Of a DNA stretch of 22,483 nucleotides, positions 1 through 10,511 are shown piece after piece (positions within the stretch are counted from its first letter, which is position 1; the number at the start of each line of letters is the position of its first letter). The notes below the pieces were generated by a model. The model was not told where the DNA came from. It made no database searches and worked only from the letters and a program-made list of their open reading frames with translations. The DNA is from Parasitella parasitica. Its lineage: Eukaryota; Mucoromycota; Mucoromycetes; Mucorales; Mucoraceae. Position numbers and translations under genes: made by a program. Location: NCBI GenBank assembly GCA_025201805.1, contig MU619429.1, positions 16,374-38,856 of the forward strand, in the 5' to 3' direction.

Positions 1-63
1 GTTGCCATGTCCATCTTCGTGGTAAAACTGAAAGTTCATTCAAGTAATGTCTTTTTAAAAACT

Positions 64-221
64 GTGTGGAATTAATTAAGAAAGTGTGCAAAAACTACTC
101 TTACAAGTGTGCAAATATTATTTTTAAAAGTGTGCAAAAAATAAAATAAAAAGCGTGCAGAAAGTAAAATAAAATATGAGCAATTTTTTCCTCAGCTTGT
201 GCGAATAATTTCTGAAAATAG
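64..221. repeat. Degenerate 23-bp tandem repeat (minisatellite)
   Basis: Units beginning GTGTGCAA (or close variants GCGTGCAG, ATGAGCAA, GTGCGAAT) start at 84, 107, 130, 153, 176 and 199, an exact 23-base period; a shorter 20-base unit starts at 64. The rest of each unit is A/T-rich. The last unit (GTGCGAATAATTT) resembles the subterminal part of the MITE at 4364-4712 (GTGCGTGAATAATTT), so the array may derive from the end of a related DNA transposon cut by the window edge; that link is an inference. Confidence 0.7.
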
Positions 222-847
222 TGTACTCTTGATACATTAGCAATAGATTCAATTGATAGGATAAGACGAGTATAGAAGGGACTAGATCTGGTAATGTTAC
301 AAGCGATAGTCTTGAGAATTCATTGTCGACTAGTACAATAATCTAATACCGGCTTCCCTTGATTTAGCCTTTTAGACGTAAATTTTGGAAACACAATTTG
401 TTTTAATGTAACACAACATGATCATGTGGTAATTTGAAAGATTTTTGGAACATGTATACGTCTTGATGATTATTATATATACATTGAATGAGTTGAGCTA
501 ATTTGAAAAGATGTCAAGTTTTTCCCAGGTTGGGCAAGCAAAGCCAATAAGTATATATATCATATTAAATTAGCCTAATGCTAAGAATAAAACTGTACAT
601 AAATTTGTTGCGCACATTTGCATAGACATAAACAAGTACATTCTAAAGTTTTTGTTTTTTATTACATCGTACAATAAATATATTTGTTACAAAAAAAGAA
701 AAAAAAAAGCGAATTCATAGGAAGTGGGGACTATACGAGAAGAAAGATGCAGAAGGGAGGTTATAAACATGAATGCAAGTAAAAAAATTCTTGGTAATAT
801 AGTGATGCTTTTACAAAAAGCAACAGTTGTGTACATGTTTAAGAAAT
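222..847. other. Intergenic, no gene seen
   Basis: AT-rich DNA with stop codons in all frames. It contains an A-rich tract around 691-708 and lies downstream of the minus-strand expansin-like gene, so its right part should hold that gene's 3' UTR and polyadenylation site. I see no RNA gene or repeat in it apart from short TA runs. Confidence 0.6.
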
Positions 848-1408
848 TTAGGCCAAATGCCAGCTGATTTTGCCGACACCCTTATTCATATCGCCAATAA
901 TCTTTTTAAAGAGGATAGGAGTAAGATCAAGATCGCCACTGTCGCATTCGGGACAGGCATCGTTGACAGTAGCTGTGGCAGTACCGGCGGGACCAGTGAT
1001 GGAGATCTTTTTGCCACACCATGAGGACTTCTCGCTCATGTCACCATATTGAGGAGCATTCAGAGCGACAATGAGAGAATCGTCATCTTCTTCGGGGCCA
1101 CAAGCACCAGTGGAGCCGCCTTCAGTAGCAGGCTTGAACCAGGTTCCAGTACCAGAATAACTCTTGCTGGAAGAAGAGGACGAGGAAGACTTGGCAACGG
1201 TGGTCTTTTTGCTCTTTGATTTCTTGGACTTTTTGGATTTTTTGGATTTTTTGTGGTGCTTTTTACGCTTTTCCAATTGAACAGGGTTGGAGGCCGCGGC
1301 AACATTGGATTCAAGTTGGACGATTGAGCTGTCATCAATTGGTGCTGCAGAAGACAAAGCAGTAAGAGCAAGAACAATAGCTGTGAATAAAGTGAATGTG
1401 CGAGACAT
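848..1408 (-). CDS. Secreted expansin-like / RlpA-like double-psi beta-barrel protein
   Basis: Intronless 186-aa protein. Residues 1-21 are a signal peptide (hydrophobic core FTAIVLALTAL, then SSAA). A Kex2-like LEKR site lies at 45-48, followed by a very basic Lys/Ser linker (about 47-72, repeated KKS) and a run of eight Ser (74-81). Residues about 84-186 form one double-psi beta-barrel domain of the expansin/RlpA/barwin type: GTGTWF, ACG (C103), WCGKKI (C131), VNDACPEC (C152, C155), DLDLTPILF and a final GKISW. Expansin-like proteins of this kind are secreted and loosen or bind cell-wall polysaccharides without known hydrolysis. No second carbohydrate-binding domain follows, so this is the short single-barrel form. 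The start at 1408 gives the signal peptide directly; a TATA-like element lies about 150 bp upstream. Confidence 0.9.
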   Translation of the reverse strand: MSRTFTLFTAIVLALTALSSAAPIDDSSIVQLESNVAAASNPVQLEKRKKHHKKSKKSKKSKKSKSKKTTVAKSSSSSSSSKSYSGTGTWFKPATEGGSTGACGPEEDDDSLIVALNAPQYGDMSEKSSWCGKKISITGPAGTATATVNDACPECDSGDLDLTPILFKKIIGDMNKGVGKISWHLA

Positions 1409-1556
1409 GTTTGATAATAAAATGATTGGAATGAACTTTATGTATACTATTGACAGAAAAAAATTGATGATAAAACGACCAGCGTTATATTTGAAAAGAA
1501 AAGAAAAATAGAGAAAAGAGGTAATGATTTGATTGCATTGGTAAAATGTTGCCTAT

Positions 1557-1564
1557 ATTTATAC
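1557..1564 (-). promoter_or_regulatory. Possible TATA element of the expansin-like gene
   Basis: On the minus strand the sequence reads TATAAATA about 150 bp before the start codon at 1408. Position and strand fit a core promoter, but this is motif matching only. Confidence 0.35.
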
Positions 1565-2286
1565 TGGCTTATTGACTAGTGTGTAGCCATGGGGGCCGCT
1601 CGCCACCCTTCAGTCAATTCATATTATGGTAACAAAGCACAAGCTTGATTCCTATATATAAACATTGGTCCCCGTAATTGATTGTAGTGTGAAATGTAAT
1701 ATAAACTAAACCTTTCGGCGTTCAGGCACTGAAGCACTTTTCTTAATTGATTTCCGTTTTGGATGTGTGCCTGGCCACAAGCACAAGAAATTAAGGTCAT
1801 CCAATAAAAAAAAAATCATCTCGATATAAGCATGGTGCTTCTTAGGTAAGATCTTTGTCTTGCTGAAAACTCGTATCTGTTGTATAATTTATCAGAATAG
1901 TATGTATCAAGTCATCTCATTGGCGAAAGTTTGGTTATTATATGTTGTTGGCCATTTGTGTGTTAGTTTGAATGATTTGACGGGCACTTATTGGCCAATT
2001 TGTGAAACTTGCCTTAATAAGCTTACTAATCACTGTTAATATTCAAGTTGTACGTTTGAAAAACTGGAGCCCGTATTATACGGTATTATCACTGATCTAG
2101 AAACTGACAATTAGATACAGCTTCCTTCCTTGTAAAAAATTAAACAATTATATTTCTAGATGTCTGTCAATTTACGTTTTATTTTTGTATTACAGCAAAG
2201 ACTCTAATTACATCAACAAGGTAGTGATTCTACATGTATAAACCCAGTTTTTCATTCCTAACGTAAAAAAATTAGGGGAACTTGCT

Positions 2287-2313
2287 GATCAAACCAACCA
2301 TTATGGTTTGATC
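2287..2313. repeat. Perfect 10-bp inverted repeat (hairpin)
   Basis: GATCAAACCA at 2287-2296 and its exact complement TGGTTTGATC at 2304-2313 are separated by 7 bases. There is no T tract directly after it and no gene close by, so its role is unknown. Confidence 0.7.
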
Positions 2314-2780
2314 AAAACTTGATATGGGACTTATAAGCCCATGGTTTTTCAGCGCCACAGCTAATCACACATCAAAACGGGAGGTCGGATCCATTTCAAA
2401 TGGTCTGGTAACCATCACACAAGCCAGGAAAAGAAAGAGGCTGGATTTATCCAGACAATGGCTTATTGTACGTAATGGCACCAAAAAAAGATACATTATG
2501 ATTGTTCAATTGATTAATTTTACACCTAATTTTTATTAAAACAATATGTAAGCTTTTATTATTACTATTCTTATGGATTTGACTTGGATTGAAGAGAATA
2601 TCCTTTTTTTTTTTTTTTTTTTATCATTACAGAGATTAGAGCTGGACTGAGCTCCGGAGATGTAACTGTTTAATTCCTCCGTTTGTTGCACAGTGTGATA
2701 CCAATCATATCAACCAAGAACAAAAATTTGGCAGGAACCATGTATAATGTGTCTCTCATTATGCAAAATGTGCTACAAAA

Positions 2781-2942
2781 GTCATTATAGCTGACATTAT
2801 TGATTTATCGAGTGCGCGGTATAAAGCCATTCAAGGAAACAAGCGATTGAATGATATTAAGATTCACATTCTAGGCCAACGCTTGTCTGCCATTCATGAT
2901 AGGTTTTCTATAATTACGACGTTTCATGTGCAATTTAGTTGA
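2781..2942 (+). pseudogene. Short coding-like fragment, unknown
   Basis: An open stretch of 53 codons ends at TGA 2940-2942. It reads like protein (for example IIDLSSARYKAIQGNKRLND, then HILGQRLSAIHDRF) but has no start codon or partner exon I can identify. Stops interrupt the frame immediately after. It lies upstream of the retrotransposon relic at 3781 and could belong to the same decayed element. I do not recognise the family. Confidence 0.25.
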
Positions 2943-3309
2943 TTACATTTGTTGAATCTATCTATTCTAAAATGCTCTTTTGTATGAACTATCCTCATGA
3001 GGCGGACAAGTTCTGATCTGTCGGAAGATCTTTAAAAAGATGTGCCACATATCAAATCAACGGGACCTTGCAAAGATCTGAAACATGGCATCATAAATAA
3101 TGCCTGTACCTTGAAATGTTGAGTCTTGTCCCTGAAGATCAGATAAACATGATGCTGGCGCTTTCTATTCTGAGCAAAATTTCAGACTTTCGAAATATTA
3201 ACTTCAAAAAAGTTTGCTATTATGGATTAAGTCTTTGAAATATGCAGTGTTATTATATGTTTAATAGCGTTAATTTATTTGTGAGTGTTTAAATATAACA
3301 ACTTATTCA

Positions 3310-3678
3310 TTGTTATTATTAAAATTCATTACAGACATATATTTATGTTACAAGGCAGTTTTTGTATATGTATATGTCAATGAAAAGTCAACAAGAAAAT
3401 GCAATATACTCTTTTACCATAAACCAAAGACCTTAACAGTTATTGGTTGGCTACTTGCGATTTTAGCAGTTCAACAACAAAACGTCACTTCAAAAAACTC
3501 ATGGCGCCTTTACTATGACCTCAATTTCAACACAGCTGCAAGCTCAACAATACCTGTAGACTTATTATTGTGGTATAGCTTTATACTCTCCGGATTATAT
3601 TTATTGACTAAATATTTCTACTACTCACTTGTACGGCTCCATACGAATTTTACGAGTCGTTTCATACGCCAAACTTAA
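3310..3678 (+). pseudogene. Open fragment without ATG, two hydrophobic segments, unknown
   Basis: An uninterrupted frame of about 122 codons with no internal Met codon. It contains a hydrophobic stretch (TVIGWLLAILAV), a polar part with SWRLYYDLNFNTAAS, and a second hydrophobic stretch (LLLWYSFILSGLYLLTKYF). An acceptor-like TTCATTACAG lies at its left edge, so it might be a 3' exon, but no matching upstream exon with a start is visible. The surrounding DNA is a repeat graveyard, so a decayed gene or element fragment is the likelier reading. I do not recognise the family. Confidence 0.3.
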
Positions 3679-3780
3679 ATACTCCTGCTACGTTCTCCAA
3701 TGAACCAGAATAGGAAATTTCCAATCTAATTTATTAAATGCTGTTGACAGTTTCTGATATGATAGAAGCTAAAGCGCCTA

Positions 3781-4260
3781 ATTATTTTAGGAGACTTCAA
3801 TTATGACTATGGGAAAGATATCGACAACATTACTTGCATAATAAGGAACTTTGCAAGGCTGGATTGGCTTTTTTAGATCAAATCTTTCATAATTGCTTAT
3901 TTCACATCAATATTCCAAATTTCCAACGAGCATACTTTGCCGTTGACTCTGTTTTTGCAGGATCCTCCCTACGGCTTCGATTCAACGATACGTTTTTCAG
4001 TTAAATTTCTCGATCATGGTCAGATCATGTAAACTTGGGAGTAAACTAAAAATCTGCTTTATGGTGCTGTAACCCTGCATATGCTGACAACGTCAATTGG
4101 AACGGAAAAAATACTTTTAGAAATACGAGCCTGCAGAGCAAAGCCATCGTCATCAAGTAATGATTGAGAGGCTGGAAAGAATACTTTAGAAATGACAGGG
4201 TATCCAAAAAGCAGCTTATAAATCTCTTTATAATTATATTTTGAAACAAAAGAGAATTAA
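3781..4260 (+). mobile_element. Relic of a non-LTR retrotransposon (LINE) endonuclease domain
   Basis: Translated fragments in two frames resemble the apurinic-type endonuclease of fungal LINE elements. GDFNYDYGKD is at about 3790-3819 (the family's GDFN motif). A Ser-Asp-His motif (SWSDHVNLG) is at about 4014-4040. It is followed by an LWCCNPAYADNVNW-like stretch at 4059-4100, corresponding to the 'GLWRxNP' segment that often follows the endonuclease in these elements. At least one frame change separates GDFN from SDH, and several stops are present, so it is dead. No reverse transcriptase domain is seen; the copy is truncated. The assignment rests on motif order and remembered family features. 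Confidence 0.5.
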
Positions 4261-4363
4261 TGGAAAAGGTGATTTATCATGGCAAGAAAGTAAGTTGGCA
4301 TATTGAAGCGCAAAAGATTGTTTCTTCCATTGCTACTATTCGAGTGCTTCGTTGCTGTGGAAT

Positions 4364-4712
4364 TATAGGTTGTTTCGAAATTATTCACGCACTTTTTGAA
4401 AAAAATTTAAAGCATTAGTAAAATAAAAATTCAAGCACAAAATGAATAAAAAATCATGCACAACGTTATTACGTTTACTTCACTTTTATTTTCCTAAGAA
4501 TTTCTTAGTTACTTTCAGATGTCCACAATTTATTTTGGCGATGGTAGTGAGAAGTTAACTGGCTTTTGTAGATATTCAGTAGGGGAATTTGATGATTGCT
4601 TAAACAGAAAACCCATTTAATAAATTTTAATGTGCTTGATTTTTTATTATTTTTTCAACTGCTTGAAATTTTTTTTTCAAAAAGTGCGTGAATAATTTGG
4701 AAACACCCTGTA
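4364..4712. mobile_element. Tc1/mariner-type MITE with terminal inverted repeats
   Basis: The left end (TA at 4364-4365, then TAGGTTGTTTCGAAATTATT) and the reverse complement of the right end (TA at 4711-4712, then CAGGGTGTTTCCAAATTATT) match, with three mismatches in this stretch, and both continue CACGCACTTTTTGAAAAAAA. Weaker similarity extends about 80 bases inward to TCAAGCACA on both arms. The 345-bp interior has no open frame, and the flanking TA pair fits the target-site duplication of the Tc1/mariner superfamily. It sits just after the LINE relic. Confidence 0.82.
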
Positions 4713-5650
4713 AAGCAGGCACATAAGGAAAGAACTAGGAGTTGGTACCGTGGCAGGTGTCCGTTATGGAGATCAAAATGTACATAAAAAGTTCGTAGGG
4801 TCTAACTATTTCAGCTATGTATCATGCGTATCAAAAATTTGCTTTTTAACAGACACAGTGTGCGTAGGCTTTATTCAAATACCTCAGTCTGTATGGCATC
4901 ACCAATTATAGGGCTTTTGATATATAGTCGCTGATATAAGCTCATTATTCAAGTGAAAATTTGAAAGGCCTTATTTTTAAAATACACCTTGTTTATGAAA
5001 ACGAAATAGGTGTTACACCAAAATCTGCGCACTTTAGTAAGCATGCAGGTATCTCCTGGTGCTCAATATTATTCAAACGATCTTTCTCGATCAGGGCGAT
5101 AGATTTCACAGCATTATTTCGCCTTAGAAAAACCATTATATTTTCTGCCTTTTTTTTTTTTATGTGCAAGTACTCGAGGACAATAAAATTTTATAGTTAA
5201 TATCAAAATGATGCCTCAGTTTTTGATTTTTTGTTTTTACAAAAGTTTATCGCACGTTGTTTGGATTTACTGCAAGAAACATGATTATTTCAAATTGAAG
5301 AGCTGAAAAAAATTGACTTGAATACAGTTTTTCAACGGGCCAAAAATTCTCTGCTCTAGATTAGCAATATCAAAAAGACTTGAATTTATAGTTTACAACT
5401 CTCGCTTTTGCAAAGTCAACAAAGGAGTTCTGTCTTTTAGCGATTTAAGGCAGATGTGGAGTGCATAACGAGACACGCATTGTGTTGTCCATTGAACTGT
5501 TATTGAATTTCGAGGATCAACACCATCAATAAACTGAGCAGCTTTGAAAACATATGTTTATCATCTATTTTTCGATCAACTCCCTTTTTGCTTTCTTTGT
5601 TTCTTCTTTCTTCATTCTTCTTTTATTTATTTTCTTTATTGCAAAACAAC
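4713..5650. other. Intergenic region and promoter of the 7TM gene
   Basis: No gene recognised. A 79-codon open stretch at 4961-5200 begins without an ATG at its first codon and has low-complexity composition. From about 5580 to the ATG at 5651 the plus strand is strongly CT-rich, a common leader type in fungal genes, and probably marks the core promoter/5' UTR. Confidence 0.5.
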
Positions 5651-7078
5651 ATGCCCTATGATTCACTTGAGGATTGCTTTAGAACGACGGACATAGCAAA
5701 CTGCATCAATATACCTCCTCTACTGTATATATATATTGTGAATGCAGTTTGGGCATGTGTGATCGGAATGATAGGTTTGTGTTTTTGATAAACCAAGTTC
5801 AATAAACAATAATAAAAATTAACTTCTTATATCATCTAAACAATAGGTTTTGGGTTGTTATGGCATCGAGTGATCAACAAGAAATTCCCTATCTTTTATG
5901 TTGGATCAGGATATTTCATCAGACCAAAGCCCATTGAATCCATGTTACTATTTTTTTCGCTCTCCAATATAGGTAAGCTTTATAGAAATGCATATTATTT
6001 AACAGCATCTTAATCCGTGTACGCATAGTCGACTGCGTGAAAATTGCATTACTTCTCACTGATAAATCGCCCGGTGCAATCTTGTTATCAAGTAAATACG
6101 ATACCAATAGACACATATCTATTCTAACAGTAATGCACAGTTATATGTTTACAACCGCGGGTATTTGCCACCTGTGCATTTTCATGCTATCTTTTTGGGA
6201 TTGCTCATACAGTCTGCAGCGTATGTGTTGCTTCATCTGAAATATAACGAGTGCTTAATCTTGGCTAAAAAAGAATAAAGATAGACTTACAAATTTGGAA
6301 AGCAACGTTTCAAAATGTCAAAGAGAATCGACATTATTTTCACCATATTCATTATATTGCCATTCGTTACCACCAACATCTGTGCTATTGGATTAAACAT
6401 TTCTATTAACCAGAACAACCCAAAAGGCTCTGACACATTCTTCAACATAGAGTATCTTCAGTGGTTGGTGTATTGGCCTATTTTGATCGTTTGGATTTTG
6501 CTTGCGGGATTACGGCTGGTCAAGATGTTGAAAAAACATTTGTACCACCAAAACAGCCACGGCAACAGCGAGTCTATTCAAAAGAGTCGACTTGCTATAT
6601 TCAAAGTATGGCAACCACAGTCAACCTGAAGCCTATACAAAAAAAATGCTAACTGCATATTACACAGGTTCGCATGACCATGGCAATTGGCATTTGTTCC
6701 ACAATTATTTTTATATTTGTTCGATACTTTTATACATTCATGGAGGACTATTTTTCAAACAACCTGGAGGGAACAGTCATTTGCTTTGGTATTGTAATCT
6801 ATCATAGCACCTTGGCTTCTACGCTGATTATTATGACCATGGTATTCAAGTGAGTTATGCTCATTACAAATGCATTGAACTGTTATAATAATCTTTCAAA
6901 TTCATATAGTCCCAAAGCATTTCATCCTCTTGACGCAACTTCTCCCAGTGAAGACGAATCGCCTGAATCTCACGATAACACAGATGCCACCGAATCTAAC
7001 TGTGCGAGACCCACAGACGAGTCTACTCTAGCAGTAAGCCCCATTGAGACTTCAGAAAAGATACCTTTGGTCGTATAA
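5651..7078 (+). CDS. Seven-transmembrane receptor-like membrane protein, Mucoromycota type
   Basis: Seven exons: 5651-5774, 5847-5972, 6029-6091, 6141-6220, 6285-6605, 6668-6849, 6910-7078. They give 354 aa and all phases close. Seven hydrophobic spans lie at about 22-47, 72-93, 112-130, 146-168, 188-210, 240-260 and 272-298. The N-terminus (21 aa) is short, with C9 and C18. The third span ends in YLFGIAHTV, resembling a motif I associate with a family of fungal 7TM proteins. A basic loop (KFGKQRFKMSKR) precedes span 4. The tail (about 299-354) is Ser/Thr/Asp/Glu-rich and could be phosphorylated. The topology fits a G-protein-coupled receptor-like protein at a cell membrane; ligand and coupling are unknown, and no GPCR class signature was identified. 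Exon 3 (63 nt) and the 49-nt intron after it are the least certain joins. Confidence 0.75.
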
Positions 7079-7738
7079 TGAACAAAATGGCATGTCAGCT
7101 GTGCAACTCATGCCACATTTTCTTGTAAAGTAATTTAGCAGTATTGAATAACCTGCTAATAATACACCTCTTTGATGAACCATTACTGCCTCCTTACCTC
7201 TCTCTCTCATAGTTCTGTAACACTTTACGTTTTCAAGTATTTTTGCTTGAATAATCTTTGATTAGATTTCTTTATCGTATCCTTACAACCATTGTTTATT
7301 TAATTTATTGAAACTGGAAATCATTGTTAAACAGATGTGACGAGCAGAATATCTTTAATAAATATGTGCTTTCTAATTACTATTCTAAAATGAAAGACTT
7401 GTGCATGTCACGATGTCAATCTTCCATTGCTGAAAAGCTAACATAATTGGAAATACATGTTTCTTAAACAAACAATGAATACTGTAACGGTATAGCAAGC
7501 TAAATAAGGGATTAAGGTAACCAAGGATAAATTGGTCAAGTATTGTGAGCTATTCTTAAAGTACGTACATTTCCCTCAAATGAACAGAGCACCCGTCATA
7601 TTATCCTCAACTCTGCTGTTTTCTATTAACCCCCCCCCCCCCAAAGTTAAATTGGAAAGATTATCTAATTTTCTGCATCCAAACAAAGAAATATGTAGAC
7701 AAGCAAAAGTTGAGCAGCGCGGATTGGACGTGCGGTTC
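7079..7738. other. Intergenic region with a 13-C homopolymer
   Basis: This is the 3' flank of the 7TM gene; an AATAAA occurs at 7357-7362, about 280 bp after the stop, and may be too distant to be its signal. A run of 13 C lies at 7630-7642, unusual in such AT-rich DNA. No gene is recognised; the plus-strand open stretch across the C run (7532-7756) has no protein-like features. Confidence 0.5.
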
Positions 7739-8134
7739 TTAATCCCATATACATAGTTGAAGCTGGAGAGCCAATAATGAAATGTTTGTGAAATGGGCTG
7801 AACAAAATAATAGCTTGCCACCCCAGAGAGCGGGAACATCGACGCCAAGTGCAGCAATGGCATGATTGTTGTTATCCACCAGGTACTTTGCTATAAGTAA
7901 CTGTACAAATATATATTCAGAATTTGCTTTTAAAACTTTAGGCGCTGTCATGTCAATGAAAATCATTTGTTCGTTCACTCCTGTCATTTCCACAAGGATA
8001 CTCCAAAGATGATCGACAGCTGCGTCTCGAAAGTGTCTGTCTTCAAACCACACAAGCAAACCACATAATGCAGTCCTGCTAGTGTATTTTGGGCGCGTGC
8101 TACCAGAAACTTGTTTGGTTTCCTTTTGCAACAT
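7739..8134 (-). pseudogene. Coding-like ORF or gene fragment of unknown family, head-to-head with CSN5
   Basis: From an ATG at 8132-8134 the minus strand is open for about 131 codons to a stop at 7739. The translation looks like a real globular protein (GLLVWFEDRHFRDAAVDHLW, later IFIDMTAPKVLKANSEYIFV, then VDVPALWGG) with mixed codon use. The frame stays open across the first CSN5 exon to 8299, but that part is a complement shadow. The putative start is only 12 bp from the CSN5 ATG, leaving no room for a separate promoter unless the genes overlap. The last 20 or so residues look less protein-like. It is either a truncated gene copy or a small divergent gene. I do not recognise the family. 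Confidence 0.35.
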
Positions 8135-8146
8135 ACTCTCTATAAT

Positions 8147-9533
<1,387 letters not shown>

Positions 9534-10511
9534 ATAATTTGCAATATACATGCATAATCTTGATCCCAACACGAATTTATTTATTTATTGGATATATTTG
9601 CTATCGCTTGTTGTATTCTTTGTTTTTGAGTGTTTGAAATTCTTTGATTGCAGTGAAGCTATTTTACTTCTTTTGAGAGCATGTTTGTTACCTTGAGCAT
9701 TTTTTGTATAAATTAATCAAGTATGGAAGTTTATCACTGTATTTTTTTTCTAGTTTTTCGTAAGCTTTTGCACTTTTATCTCGACTAGTACCAGGTCCAG
9801 CTCAAGACTGATTCATCAAATTGTAAAAAATTAATCAAAAGATTGGATTGAAGTCATCTATATTATTTGCTTTACGGCGAATACAAGAATATTACGTGTG
9901 AAAGTTTTTATGAGAAAAGTTATATAGTTTGGACAAATAGTCGACCTCTGTTTCTTGCATCAGAAACGTTGCCGTGCCTTATACTTTGACGCTTGAGGAA
10001 CACAATCTATGGATTTACAGAAAGTCAATATTCTAATGTGCGTTATTTATTTCATTGTAATCAAACAGCAGTAAACAAAATTGCCTCATCTTTGAATTCT
10101 CTAATACAAATAAAGTGCCAAGACAAAACCAATAAATAAGTAAACAAAAAGATCAATAAGCGGTAATATAGTAGATCTGTACCTGATACACTTGAATAAT
10201 TATAGACCTACTACAGTCTACAAAGAGACAGATCAACCATCTCATTTATAAACAGCAAGCATATAACAGAAAAGGCCAGAGTTTCTAAAATCGTGAACAG
10301 CAACAACAAATGCTGAGCCATTTGTATCATATATGGAATCGTTAGAAAATGCAAAGTTGGATCGTCTAGAATTCAGGAACAGCAATCGTACAAACAAACT
10401 TTTTTTTTTTTGATCCGATGGCATCAAAAATTTGATAAAGAGGGGCAAAAAAAATGAAACGCTGACCTCCTCCACTCTTCTCTTTTCTTCAAACAAAAAC
10501 AAGAAAATAAC
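9534..10511. other. Intergenic region, no gene seen
   Basis: AT-rich 978-bp spacer holding the 3' end of CSN5 and the promoter of the Ca2+/H+ antiporter. Minus-strand open frames crossing 10242-10559 overlap the antiporter start and look like chance. A run of 13 T lies at about 10400, and a CT-rich stretch (CTCCTCCACTCTTCTCTTTT) precedes the ATG at 10512. Confidence 0.55.

Larger units (their letters stand above)
1409..2780. other. Long intergenic region
   Basis: No convincing gene. It begins with the promoter of the minus-strand expansin-like gene. A 71-codon plus-strand open stretch at 2324-2539 lacks recognisable features. The region holds a 10-bp perfect hairpin at 2287-2313 and a run of 19 T at 2604-2622. 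Confidence 0.55.

Noticed and set aside
2324..2539. 71-codon plus-strand ORF
   Set aside because: Chance-like composition and no signals around it.
4961..5200. 79-codon plus-strand ORF
   Set aside because: No recognisable protein features, low-complexity Phe run, no ATG at its first codon and no splice partners.
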